The notes beneath the pieces are model-generated. The model saw nothing but the letters and a program-made list of their open reading frames with translations, searched no databases and was not told where the DNA came from. Both the position numbers and the translations under genes were made by a program. Positions 1 to 7,049 of a DNA stretch of 64,000 bases are shown piece after piece. Source of the stretch: Streptomyces sp. col6. Its GTDB lineage: Bacteria > Actinomycetota > Actinomycetes > Streptomycetales > Streptomycetaceae. The stretch is from assembly GCF_008042035.1 (NCBI RefSeq), contig NZ_RDBL01000013.1, positions 1,145,540 through 1,209,539 of the forward strand, in the 5' to 3' direction. Each line of letters starts with the position of its first letter. Within the stretch, counting starts at the first letter, position 1.

Positions 1-607
1 GCGGCCCCCGTACAACCGCGAACCCGACAAGTGCTCCGAGCTGGCCTGGTATGCGCTGGACGCCCTCCCGGACGACATGGTCGCGTACTGCCGCGCGGGG
101 CTCGACGGCTACCGGGCGGGGGAGCGCTTCCTGATCCACTGGCACGAGGACGGCGACCCGATCGGGTACGAACCGCAGGGCGAGCGCCGGGCGGTGGCGC
201 TGCCGTCCGGCGGGACCCGCACCGGGCGGGTCCACCACATCGAGCTGTGGGTGCCCGACCTGGCGGCGGCCGTGCCGGGCTGGGACTGGCTCCTCGGTGA
301 GCTGGGCCATGTCCCGTACCAGGAGTGGGCGCACGGGCGCAGCTGGCGGCGCGGGGACACCTATGTGGTGATCGAGCAGTCGCCCGATCTGGCCCCGGGT
401 GCGCACGAGCGGCGCAGCCCCGGCCTCAACCACCTGGCGTTCCACGTGGAGCACCGGGCCGCCCTGGACGCCCTGGTGGACCGGGCCCCGGACCACGGCT
501 GGCGGCTGCTCTTCGCGGACCGCCATCCGCACGCGGGCGGTGAGGACTGCGTGGCCGCCTACCTGGAGGACGCGGCGGGGTACGAGGTGGAGCTGGTGGT
601 GCGCTGA
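1..607 (+). CDS. NUDIX-VOC fusion protein (5' end outside window)
   Basis: The frame is open from the first base, so the start lies upstream of the window. The first ~55 visible residues (CSELAWYALDALPDDMVAY...GLDGY) look like the C-terminal end of a Streptomyces NUDIX hydrolase. After a short linker the same frame continues into a vicinal-oxygen-chelate (glyoxalase-like) half: an HHIELWVPD strand, LNHLAFHVE and a closing YEVELVV with the usual metal-side His/Glu positions. Substrate is unknown. The NUDIX box itself would lie upstream and cannot be seen, so only the fusion is supported. A long hairpin follows the stop and separates it from the convergent DUF402 gene. An in-frame ATG at 77 would remove the NUDIX part, but the open frame upstream argues against using it. 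Confidence 0.75.
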   Translation, partial: RPPYNREPDKCSELAWYALDALPDDMVAYCRAGLDGYRAGERFLIHWHEDGDPIGYEPQGERRAVALPSGGTRTGRVHHIELWVPDLAAAVPGWDWLLGELGHVPYQEWAHGRSWRRGDTYVVIEQSPDLAPGAHERRSPGLNHLAFHVEHRAALDALVDRAPDHGWRLLFADRHPHAGGEDCVAAYLEDAAGYEVELVVR

Positions 608-658
608 GAGGGCGTCGGCCGGGCCGGGCTCCGGCAGCCCGGCCCGGCCCGCGCCCTC
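608..658. terminator. Bidirectional hairpin terminator between convergent genes
   Basis: Positions 617-629 pair perfectly with 637-649 (13 bp, loop 630-636). After one mismatch and a G-U position, 608-614 pairs with 652-658. The stem begins directly behind the stop of the + strand gene and reaches the stop codon of the - strand gene. No T-run follows, as is usual for Streptomyces terminators. Confidence 0.75.
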
Positions 659-1154
659 AGGCCAGCAGCGGGGCGAGGCCGTCCGCCGACTGGGCCAGCC
701 GCTCCAGCCCGTCCAGCGCCGACACGGCGGCCTCCGCCGCCTCCGGGTCACGCCCGGCCAGGCCGCTCGCCGCGAACTCGTCCTCGTCCAGCCGCAGGAT
801 CTCCGCGCGGTCGGCCGACACCCACAGGTCGAGGTCCAGGTCCTCGACGACCAGTTCGCCGTCCCGCAGCACGGCCGGCCGGGTCACGTCGCAGTACCAG
901 CCCTTGAGTTCGCCTGCGCCCGTGCGGACCTCCTTCACCGCGAACCAGGCGTCGCGCCAGTAGTGCTCGGTGAAGACGTCGCCCGGCTCGAAGCGGACGA
1001 AGCCGAAGTCGCGCACGCCCGGGGCGGCCCAGGGCGCCCGCACGGTCACCCGGGTGCCGTTGTCGGCGACCAGGGCCGCCGGATACCTGATCTTGGTCTT
1101 CCCGGCCTTGACCAGGACGACGGTCAGACCGGCGTCAGCCGAGCCTGCGGACAT
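657..1154 (-). CDS. DUF402 domain protein
   Basis: A 165-residue protein with the DUF402 core: FGFVRFEPGDVFTEHYWRDAWFAVKEV, then GWYCDVTRPAVLRDGELVVEDLDLDLW, including the conserved acidic cluster (EDLDLDL). DUF402 proteins related to FomD are nucleotide or phosphoester hydrolases; which reaction this member performs is not clear. The start at 1154 (MSAGSADAG) is preferred over 1172 because GGAGG sits 6 bases upstream of it. The first 20 bases overlap the end of the upstream GNAT gene on the same strand, so the two are probably cotranscribed and translationally coupled. Confidence 0.8.
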   Translation of the reverse strand: MSAGSADAGLTVVLVKAGKTKIRYPAALVADNGTRVTVRAPWAAPGVRDFGFVRFEPGDVFTEHYWRDAWFAVKEVRTGAGELKGWYCDVTRPAVLRDGELVVEDLDLDLWVSADRAEILRLDEDEFAASGLAGRDPEAAEAAVSALDGLERLAQSADGLAPLLA

Positions 1155-2055
1155 GGCGTACCTCCGTGGCACAGATCTCGTAGCCGAACCAGCGGTTGAT
1201 GGCCAGCATCGGACCGTTGCCGGCGTCGTTCCCGGTATAGGCGTCGGTGTACCCGGCGGCGCGCGCCCGGTGCAGCGAGTCGTTCTTCGCGAGCTTGGCG
1301 AGGCCGCGGTTCCGGTGGGCCCGCCGGGTGCCCGTCATCCCCGACCAGTAGCGGTCCACCCCGTCGGTCCGCGCGGCGCTGAAGGCCGCCACCTCGCCGT
1401 CGGCCACCACGACCGAGGTGAGGCGGCGGTCCAGACCGGGGTCGCCCCAGGTCTCGGTGAGCCATTCCTCGTAGTCGTCGAGCCGGGCGGGCGTGTCGCT
1501 GGGCTCGTCCGCCGTGGTCTCGGCGTCCGCCTCGAAGAGCGGGCGCGGGTCGTCGGCGAAGTCGGCGGCCGTCCGCAGCTCGACACCGGCCGGCGGCTCC
1601 TGACGGGGCGGCAGCGAGCCGTTCGCCAGGTCCAGATGGAGGAAGTGGGCCGGCCGGCTCGGCTCGTAGCCGTGCTTCGTGGCGAAGGCCCGGTTGCCCG
1701 GGGTGTCCAGCACCCAGGTGTGCACCGAGGCCGCGCCCGCCAGGGCCAGATACTCCTCGGCGGTCCGCAGCAGCAGCGTGCCCGCGCCCCGGCCGGTGCG
1801 CTCCGGGTGGGTGTACGGATTGCAGAACGCCTGCCCCGGCTCGGGGCTCTCGTGCGCCAGACCCACCTGCGCCGTCCCGATGACCTCGCCGTTCTCCTCG
1901 GCGACCAGCATCCGGTACCGCCGTCCGGCCGGAGCACCGGTCAGCTCGAAGACCGCCTGCTCCGGCGTGATGATCATGTAGGGCAGAGCGGCGCGCCGCA
2001 CCCGGACCCACGCCTCGGCGTCGGCGGGGCGGAAGTCGCGCACGATGACAGTCAT
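1135..2055 (-). CDS. GNAT family N-acetyltransferase
   Basis: 306 residues, about twice one GNAT domain. The N-terminal half has the acetyl-CoA loop region (NPYTHPERTGRGAGTLLLRTAEEYLAL, an R-x-x-G-x-G/A-type motif near residue 90) followed by TKHGYEPSR. The C-terminal half repeats the fold (VVVADGEVAAFSAART, then TRRAHRNRGLAKLAKNDSLHRARAAG and NRWFGYEI). This looks like a tandem-GNAT protein as found in many actinobacteria. Acceptor substrate is unknown. It is divergent from a short GntR regulator with a 69-bp gap, so the regulator may control it. The gene ends inside the start of the DUF402 gene. Confidence 0.85.
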   Translation of the reverse strand: MTVIVRDFRPADAEAWVRVRRAALPYMIITPEQAVFELTGAPAGRRYRMLVAEENGEVIGTAQVGLAHESPEPGQAFCNPYTHPERTGRGAGTLLLRTAEEYLALAGAASVHTWVLDTPGNRAFATKHGYEPSRPAHFLHLDLANGSLPPRQEPPAGVELRTAADFADDPRPLFEADAETTADEPSDTPARLDDYEEWLTETWGDPGLDRRLTSVVVADGEVAAFSAARTDGVDRYWSGMTGTRRAHRNRGLAKLAKNDSLHRARAAGYTDAYTGNDAGNGPMLAINRWFGYEICATEVRHVRRLG

Positions 2056-2124
2056 GCGCCGGACCGTACCGACGCCCCCGCCCCGCTCGCCTCCCATTTT
2101 CCGCCGGTGGGGGACAATCGCCCC

Positions 2125-2499
2125 GTGACCCCCAACATCACCGTGGACCCGGATTCCGGCATCGCTCCGTACGAGCAGGTGCGCGCGCAGATCTCCGAAC
2201 AGGCCCGCTCCGGCGTGCTGCCGGTCGGTCACCGGCTCCCGACGGTACGCGGCTTCGCCGAGGAGCTGGGCCTCGCCGCCAACACGGTCGCCAAGGCGTA
2301 CCGGGCGCTGGAGGCGGACGGCGTCATCGAGACCCGCGGCCGCAACGGCACGTTCGTCGCCGCCGCGGGCGACACCGCCGACCGCCATGCCGCCGCGGCG
2401 GCCCGGGAGTACGCGGAACAGGCCCGCCGCCTCGGCCTCTCCCGGGCCCGCTCCCTGGAACTGGCCCAGGACGCGGTGCGGGCGGTCTTCGGGGACTGA
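2125..2499 (+). CDS. Short GntR-family regulator (YtrA-like)
   Basis: 124 residues: an N-terminal winged HTH (PYEQVRAQISEQARSGVLPVGHRLPTVRGFAEELGLAANTVAKAYRALEADGVIETRGRNGTFV) and only ~45 residues after it, the size of the YtrA subfamily, which usually responds to cell-envelope or transport cues and represses a neighbouring operon. The GTG at 2125 is chosen because the family's conserved VDPDSGIAPYEQV begins right after it. No Shine-Dalgarno is visible and a -10-like GACAAT lies at 2113-2118, six bases before the GTG, so translation may be leaderless. The divergent GNAT gene is the nearest candidate target. Confidence 0.85.
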   Translation: MTPNITVDPDSGIAPYEQVRAQISEQARSGVLPVGHRLPTVRGFAEELGLAANTVAKAYRALEADGVIETRGRNGTFVAAAGDTADRHAAAAAREYAEQARRLGLSRARSLELAQDAVRAVFGD

Positions 2500-2716
2500 G
2501 GTGACGGCCCGGCAGGGAACCGGCCCGGTGTGTCCGCCCGGGTCCCGGACCGTATCTCCCGGCTCATGAGCCCCGGGCCGACCGGCTGACCGGCCGTCAT
2601 GGCGCCGTCGCCGTAAGCTCATCCGTTCGACTTGGCATGAACACTTCCGGAAAGCCCGTCCGCGCTGCTACTTATGAGTAGGCAGAGATCCTGCCGGTCG
2701 GTCCAAGGGAGATTCC

Positions 2717-3517
2717 GTGAAATTGTCCAGACTTGTGGCATTCTCGTCCTCGCTCCTGCTCGGCGCGGTCATCGCCCTGACAGGGGCGGCCACCGCGAAC
2801 GCCGCACCGTCCGTCGACTACGTCGCCCTCGGTGACTCGTACTCCTCGGGTGTCGGCTCCGGGAGCTACATCGGCTCCAGCGGTGACTGCAAGCGCAGCA
2901 CCCTCGCCTATCCCTCCCTCTGGGCCGCCGCCCACTCGCCGGCCTCCTTCTCCTTCACGGCCTGTTCCGGGGCGCGCACCGGCGACGTGCTCGCCAATCA
3001 GCTCGGACCGCTGAACTCCTCGACCGACCTCGTCTCGATCTCCATCGGCGGCAACGACGCCGGATTCTCCGACGTCATGACGACCTGTGTGCTCCAGTCG
3101 GAGTCCACCTGCCTCAACCGCATCGCGACCGCCCGCAGCTACGTGGACACCACGCTGCCCGGCAAGCTGAACTCGGTGTACGACGCGATCGAGGCCAAGG
3201 CGCCCTCCGCCCATGTCGTCGTCCTCGGCTACCCGCGCTTCTACAAGATCGGCGGCAGCTGTGTCGTCGGGCTCAGCGACAAGGTGCGCAGCGCCATCAA
3301 CGGCGCCGCCGACTACCTCAACGCCGCCACCGCCAAGCGCGCGGCCGGCCACGGCTTCAGCTTCGGCGATGTCACCAGCGCGTTCACCGGGCACGAGATC
3401 TGCTCGGGAAGCGCCTGGCTGCACAGCCTCAACTGGCTGAACATCGGCGAGTCGTACCACCCCTTCGCCGCCGGGCAGTCCGGTGGCTACCTGCCGGTCC
3501 TGAACGCGCTCGACTAG
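2717..3517 (+). CDS. Secreted SGNH/GDSL lipase-esterase
   Basis: 266 residues. A Sec signal peptide (residues 1-30, KLSR then a hydrophobic stretch, cleavage near ATANA-A) precedes an SGNH hydrolase. Block I is DYVALGDSYSSG with nucleophile Ser41, the block III oxyanion residues are in SIGGNDAG, and the catalytic His is in ESYHP (His248). Six cysteines suggest disulfides for extracellular stability. It closely resembles, from memory, the extracellular GDSL lipase of S. rimosus, which cleaves esters and phospholipids. GTG start with AAGGGA upstream at 2705-2710. Monocistronic: a 10-bp hairpin terminator follows the stop. A small inverted repeat (CTACT-TATG-AGTAG, 2668-2681) lies in the upstream region and may be regulatory. 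Confidence 0.92.
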   Translation: MKLSRLVAFSSSLLLGAVIALTGAATANAAPSVDYVALGDSYSSGVGSGSYIGSSGDCKRSTLAYPSLWAAAHSPASFSFTACSGARTGDVLANQLGPLNSSTDLVSISIGGNDAGFSDVMTTCVLQSESTCLNRIATARSYVDTTLPGKLNSVYDAIEAKAPSAHVVVLGYPRFYKIGGSCVVGLSDKVRSAINGAADYLNAATAKRAAGHGFSFGDVTSAFTGHEICSGSAWLHSLNWLNIGESYHPFAAGQSGGYLPVLNALD

Positions 3518-3523
3518 GGCGGT

Positions 3524-3547
3524 GGCGCGCCCCGGGAGGGGCGCGCC
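3524..3547 (+). terminator. Hairpin terminator after the lipase gene
   Basis: GGCGCGCCCC (3524-3533) pairs perfectly with GGGGCGCGCC (3538-3547) around a GGGA tetraloop, seven bases behind the lipase stop codon. Confidence 0.8.
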
Positions 3548-3702
3548 CGTCAAGTCGCCCCGGAATCACGTGGATTCACCGACGGTTCGTCAACCTCTGT
3601 ATATGTGTGCGCAATCCCGCGCCCGGGATACACGAGTGTCGGTGGCAGGCGATAGGGTTAACCTGCCCGGGGCCGAGTGCCCTCGTACGGGTGGGGAGTG
3701 AC

Positions 3703-3966
3703 ATGGAACAGATAACGGTGCGCAGCAGGGCGCGCGTGCCTGCCATTACATGCGGGAGCAGCGCGACGAGTTCGCGCCTCGACCGTCATCTCGCGGTGCT
3801 GGGCGGCCCCGTCGTCCCGCAGCGCGAGTCCGCTGAGGCGACGTTGCTGATGCGCGAGCTGACCTCGCGCGACGCCGGACACACCCGGCGCAGCAGAAGT
3901 GCACGGGTCTCGCTCTTCGCGCCGCTGCGGCGGCTGCGACGATCGCTCTTCGGCAGCCGCCGCTGA
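3703..3966 (+). CDS. Small basic conserved protein, function unknown
   Basis: 87 residues, rich in Arg and Ser, with a basic C-terminal tail (LFAPLRRLRRSLFGSRR) that could form an amphipathic membrane- or nucleic-acid-binding helix. No known domain or signal peptide is visible. The start at 3703 is supported by GGGGAG at 3693-3698; the longer frame from 3607 lacks such support. It resembles, from memory, a short hypothetical protein found in many streptomycetes. The upstream region (GATAGGGTTAACC at about 3650-3662) could hold its promoter. Confidence 0.7.
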   Translation: MEQITVRSRARVPAITCGSSATSSRLDRHLAVLGGPVVPQRESAEATLLMRELTSRDAGHTRRSRSARVSLFAPLRRLRRSLFGSRR

Positions 3967-4120
3967 CCCGACGGCGCCCTGGTCCACGCATCGCGCTGCT
4001 GCCCGCTCTTCCGTCATCCCCGGAGCCGGCAGTGGCGCGTCGCCGTGTCCGCGCCCGGTTACGCACCGTGTCCGACGGGGCCCGCCCGGGTGCCGAGGTA
4101 ATTCGGTGCCGAACTACTTC

Positions 4121-4126
4121 TACACT
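4121..4126 (+). promoter_or_regulatory. -10 element of a leaderless TetR transcript
   Basis: TACACT lies six bases before the ATG at 4133 and there is no Shine-Dalgarno sequence, so transcription probably begins at or next to the start codon. Confidence 0.5.
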
Positions 4127-4132
4127 GTGCGC

Positions 4133-4741
4133 ATGCCCGAGAAGCGAGCCGCGCGTCTGCACCCCGACGAGCGGAGGGCGCAATTGGTGGCGATTGGCGT
4201 GGACATGCTCGCCGATTGCTCCCTGGACGAGCTGTCCACCGACGCCGTGGCCCGCCGCGCGGGCATATCGAGGGGCCTGCTCTTCCACTACTTCGACTCC
4301 AAGCGCGACTTCTACCGGTCCGTGGTGCGCCAGGAGTGCGACGACTTCGCCGCCGCCACGGAACCGGACGCCTCGCTGGACCCCGTCGCCTGGATGCGCG
4401 CGTTCATCGCCGGTTTCGTCGCGTACGTGACCGGGCGCCGCAAGGTCTACCGCGCCCTCGTCCGGGGCGCCGCGGGCAGCCACCCCGCCGTCGAGGACAT
4501 CGTCGAGGCCACTCGCGCCACCCTCGCCCGCCGGGTGGAGGAGGGGCAGCGGCGGCTCGGGATGCCGCAGACGCGCCGGCTGACCCTCGCCACCCGGGCC
4601 TGGCTCGCCTTCGCCGAGGAGGCCGTCACCGGCTGGCCGCTGGAGGACCCGGACGCCCTCGACGAGCTGGGCGCGTTCCTGGAATCCGGCTTCGTCCGCC
4701 TGCTGGGAGCGCTGGACCGGCCCGTCACGCTCTGCGACTAG
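4133..4741 (+). CDS. TetR-family transcriptional regulator
   Basis: 202 residues. N-terminal TetR helix-turn-helix at about residues 12-58 (RRAQLVAIGVDMLADCSLDELSTDAVARRAGISRGLLFHYFDSKRDFYRSVV, with the typical LFHYFDSK end of the recognition helix), then an all-helical ligand domain without recognisable specificity. The neighbours on both sides do not suggest a clear target. Translation is probably leaderless. It is convergent with the type-ISP-like gene, with a small hairpin in the 50-bp gap. Confidence 0.88.
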   Translation: MPEKRAARLHPDERRAQLVAIGVDMLADCSLDELSTDAVARRAGISRGLLFHYFDSKRDFYRSVVRQECDDFAAATEPDASLDPVAWMRAFIAGFVAYVTGRRKVYRALVRGAAGSHPAVEDIVEATRATLARRVEEGQRRLGMPQTRRLTLATRAWLAFAEEAVTGWPLEDPDALDELGAFLESGFVRLLGALDRPVTLCD

Positions 4742-4769
4742 GGACTGTCCCGCGAAGATCCGGCGGACA

Positions 4770-4786
4770 GGCCCCTTCCCGGGGCC
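4770..4786. terminator. Short GC hairpin between convergent genes
   Basis: GGCCCC (4770-4775) and GGGGCC (4781-4786) around TTCCC, in the gap between the TetR and type-ISP-like stop codons. The stem is only six base pairs. Confidence 0.4.
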
Positions 4787-4791
4787 GCGTC

Positions 4792-6066
4792 TCACAGCAG
4801 CGCGAACTGCCCCTCCGGGCCCTCCTCCTGGTGGTCCAGCACCGACGCGGGCCGCCGCGCCGCCTCCGCCACCGGCAGCACCCCCGTCGCGCGCAGCTCC
4901 TCGACGCCGGTGTCCGGTCCCGCCGCGAGCGCGTCGGCCAGCTCCTCCTGCCGGGGCCGCAGTTCGGCGAGCAGGGCGAGCAGCGTGATCAGCTCCAGCA
5001 GCTCCGAGGTCCACTCCTGGAGCCAGGCACGCGGTCGCACCGCCTCCAGGCCCGCCGGCCCGGGAGCCGCCGTCCGGCGTTCGAACCACAGCTCCAGCAC
5101 CCGCACCCCGCTCACCCGGAACTCCCAAGCACCGGCGGGCACCGGGGAGACGCGGCCGGTGCCGAGACCCAGCACCCGCTCCTCGGCGTCGTACGACAGC
5201 GGCGCCGGGTCCGGCGGGACGGCGGCCCGCACATAGGGGCGCTGCCCGCCCGGCAGCCGGGGACGCTCCGTCCCGCGCGCCCCGCGCAGTTGGAGCCGCA
5301 GCAGCTCACGGCCCAGCTCGACCCCGTCCGCCCAGCGCGCGGCGTCCGCCGGGAGCGGCACCACGCAGCCGGCCGGTGAGGAACGGGCCGCCGCCAGGAT
5401 CCAGGCGAGCACCGACTCCGCGTTGACCGTCTCCCCGTACCGCGCCCGCAGGGCCGGGAGCAGGCCCGGGGCGAGGTTGGGTTCGAGGCCGCCGGGGCGG
5501 CGGTACAGCGGGCGGACGCGGCCGGGGCGCCCGGCGGGGGAGTGGCCGTCGGGCAGCAGCGCCGTCACCGACACGGCGGGGCCCGGATCGTTCGGCACCC
5601 GGCCGTGCTCGACGAGGAAGAGCTGCCGGTCGTCGGCGACCCGCCACAGCTCGGGCCGGGCCACGTCGATCAGGCGGTGGTCGGGGAGCAGCCACTGTTC
5701 GTCGAACGGGCCGTGCAGGACCCGCACCGGCTCCGGGCACGGGCCTGTCTCCCGGGCGAAGCGGCCGGTACCACCGGACCGTCCGGGCAGCGCGGCCACG
5801 GCGCTGAGCTGCGTACGGGCACGGGTCGGGGCGAACAGCCGCTCGCGCTCCTCGCCGGACGCCCGTACGAGCCGGTCCCAGCGGGTGCGGAGGGACGTCG
5901 CGTCGGCGGCGGTCACCCAGGGGCGTCCGGTGCGCAGCGGGCGTACGGACCAGGGCATGAGGTCGTCCAGAAGGGGGCCGCGCGGGCCCTCGCCGGACCC
6001 GGCCGCTGCCGGTGCTGCCACCGTGTCGCCCTCCCCGCCTGCCACGCCCGCCGCCTTCCCCGGCAT
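4792..6066 (-). CDS. Type ISP restriction/modification C-terminal-like protein
   Basis: About 424 residues resembling the C-terminal target-recognition region of type ISP (LlaBIII-like) restriction-modification enzymes. Family landmarks, recognised from memory, are DDLMPWSVRPLRTGRPWV, HGPFDEQWLLPDHRLIDVARPELWRV, RPLYRRPGGLEPNLAPGL and PAGAWEFRVSGVRVLELWFERRT. The methyltransferase (DPPY/NPPY), helicase and nuclease parts of a full enzyme are absent, so this stand-alone protein cannot modify or cut DNA alone. Its job may be DNA recognition, or something unrelated. Start is uncertain: ATG 6066 has no strong ribosome site, and the open frame continues back to 6177 through a 17-bp repeat array. 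It lies downstream of hmgA-gntR on the same strand. Confidence 0.65.
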   Translation of the reverse strand: MPGKAAGVAGGEGDTVAAPAAAGSGEGPRGPLLDDLMPWSVRPLRTGRPWVTAADATSLRTRWDRLVRASGEERERLFAPTRARTQLSAVAALPGRSGGTGRFARETGPCPEPVRVLHGPFDEQWLLPDHRLIDVARPELWRVADDRQLFLVEHGRVPNDPGPAVSVTALLPDGHSPAGRPGRVRPLYRRPGGLEPNLAPGLLPALRARYGETVNAESVLAWILAAARSSPAGCVVPLPADAARWADGVELGRELLRLQLRGARGTERPRLPGGQRPYVRAAVPPDPAPLSYDAEERVLGLGTGRVSPVPAGAWEFRVSGVRVLELWFERRTAAPGPAGLEAVRPRAWLQEWTSELLELITLLALLAELRPRQEELADALAAGPDTGVEELRATGVLPVAEAARRPASVLDHQEEGPEGQFALL

Positions 6067-6131
6067 CGTAACGGCGGCGACGGGGACGGCGGCAGGGCGC
6101 CCGGCCGGCCGCGGGCGCCCCCGCGCGATCG

Positions 6132-6233
6132 GTGCGCGTCCACCGTCGGTGCGCGTCCACCGTCGGCGCGGGTCCACTGCCAGCGCCGGTCCACCTTTCG
6201 TGCGCGTCCGCCGTCAGTGCGCGTCCACCGTCA
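6132..6233. repeat. Six 17-bp tandem repeats overlapping a gntR 3' end
   Basis: Six consecutive 17-bp units start at 6132, 6149, 6166, 6183, 6200 and 6217. Units 1 and 2 are identical (GTGCGCGTCCACCGTCG), unit 6 differs at one base, units 3-5 are more diverged. Unit 6 encodes the last residues (TVDAH) of the - strand GntR protein and its stop codon lies in unit 5, so the array looks like an expansion of that gene's tail into the following spacer. Confidence 0.9.
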
Positions 6234-7014
6234 CCGAGAACGAGAACCGGTCGCCCCGGTAGCGGATCTGCGCCACGTCGACCACCCGGCCGTCCTCGTC
6301 GTACGTCACGCCCGTGTAGTACAGGATCGGGCTCAGCAGCGGGACGCCCAGCAGTTCGGCGGTGGCCGGGTCGGCGAGGCGGGCCTCGACGGTGTCGGTG
6401 ATCCGGGAGATCGGGACGCCGACCCGGTCGCGCAGCACCTTGGTCATCGGCCACCGGTCGAGGTCCGCCGGGTCGAGGTGCGCCGCGACCTCCGGGTGCA
6501 CCCAGTTCTGCGCCCAGTTGGTCGGCTCGCCGGTCGTCCCCTCGCACCGCAGCCGGCGGTAGCCGACGACCTCGGCGCAGCCCGGGAAGTGCTCGGCCAC
6601 CTCGCCCGGCACCGGCACCGGGCCGTGGTCGAGCAGGGTGCTGCGCTCGCCCGACTGCTGGGCGACGATCGCGTCGATCGAGCCGAGCAGCCGGACCGGC
6701 GAGCCCCGGCGGGCGCGCGGCTCGATGAACGTGCCGCGCCGCCGGTGCCGGCTGATCAGGCCCTCCGTCTCCAGCTCCTTGAGGGCCTGGCGCATGGTGA
6801 GGACGCTGACCCCGTAGTGCGCCGCGAGCTGCTCCTCGGTGGGCAGCCGGAGTGTGGAGTCGGGGGAGCGGCCGAGTATCGACGCCCGCAGCGACTGCGA
6901 GACCTGGTACCACAGCGGCAGCTTGCGGTTCAGGACCAGCGAGTCGGGCGCGAAGGCGCCGCCCCCGGGCGCGGGGCTGTTCGGAGCGGGCTGCGGCACC
7001 TGGTTCTCCTGCAT
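6214..7014 (-). CDS. GntR/HutC-family regulator downstream of hmgA
   Basis: 266 residues. Winged HTH at about residues 30-100 (LWYQVSQSLRASILGRSPDSTLRLPTEEQLAAHYGVSVLTMRQALKELETEGLISRHRRRGTFI) followed by a UTRA ligand-binding domain (GYRRLRCEGTTGEPTNWAQNWVHPE ... ILYYTGVTYDEDGRVVDVAQIRYRGDRFSFSV). HutC-type regulators usually sense a small carboxylate or pathway intermediate. It begins 35 bp behind hmgA on the same strand, so it probably forms an operon with it and controls homogentisate breakdown. The C-terminus VTVDAH lies within a 17-bp repeat array. An inverted repeat in the hmgA promoter is the best candidate operator. Confidence 0.88.
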   Translation of the reverse strand: MQENQVPQPAPNSPAPGGGAFAPDSLVLNRKLPLWYQVSQSLRASILGRSPDSTLRLPTEEQLAAHYGVSVLTMRQALKELETEGLISRHRRRGTFIEPRARRGSPVRLLGSIDAIVAQQSGERSTLLDHGPVPVPGEVAEHFPGCAEVVGYRRLRCEGTTGEPTNWAQNWVHPEVAAHLDPADLDRWPMTKVLRDRVGVPISRITDTVEARLADPATAELLGVPLLSPILYYTGVTYDEDGRVVDVAQIRYRGDRFSFSVTVDAH

Positions 7015-7049
7015 GCGTCGTGGCCGGCCCTAGGGCCTGGCGGGGCCTG

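Noticed and set aside
3607..3702. Upstream extension of the small basic protein from ATG 3607
   Set aside because: GGGGAG lies before ATG 3703, and the upstream segment has promoter-like sequence instead of coding character.
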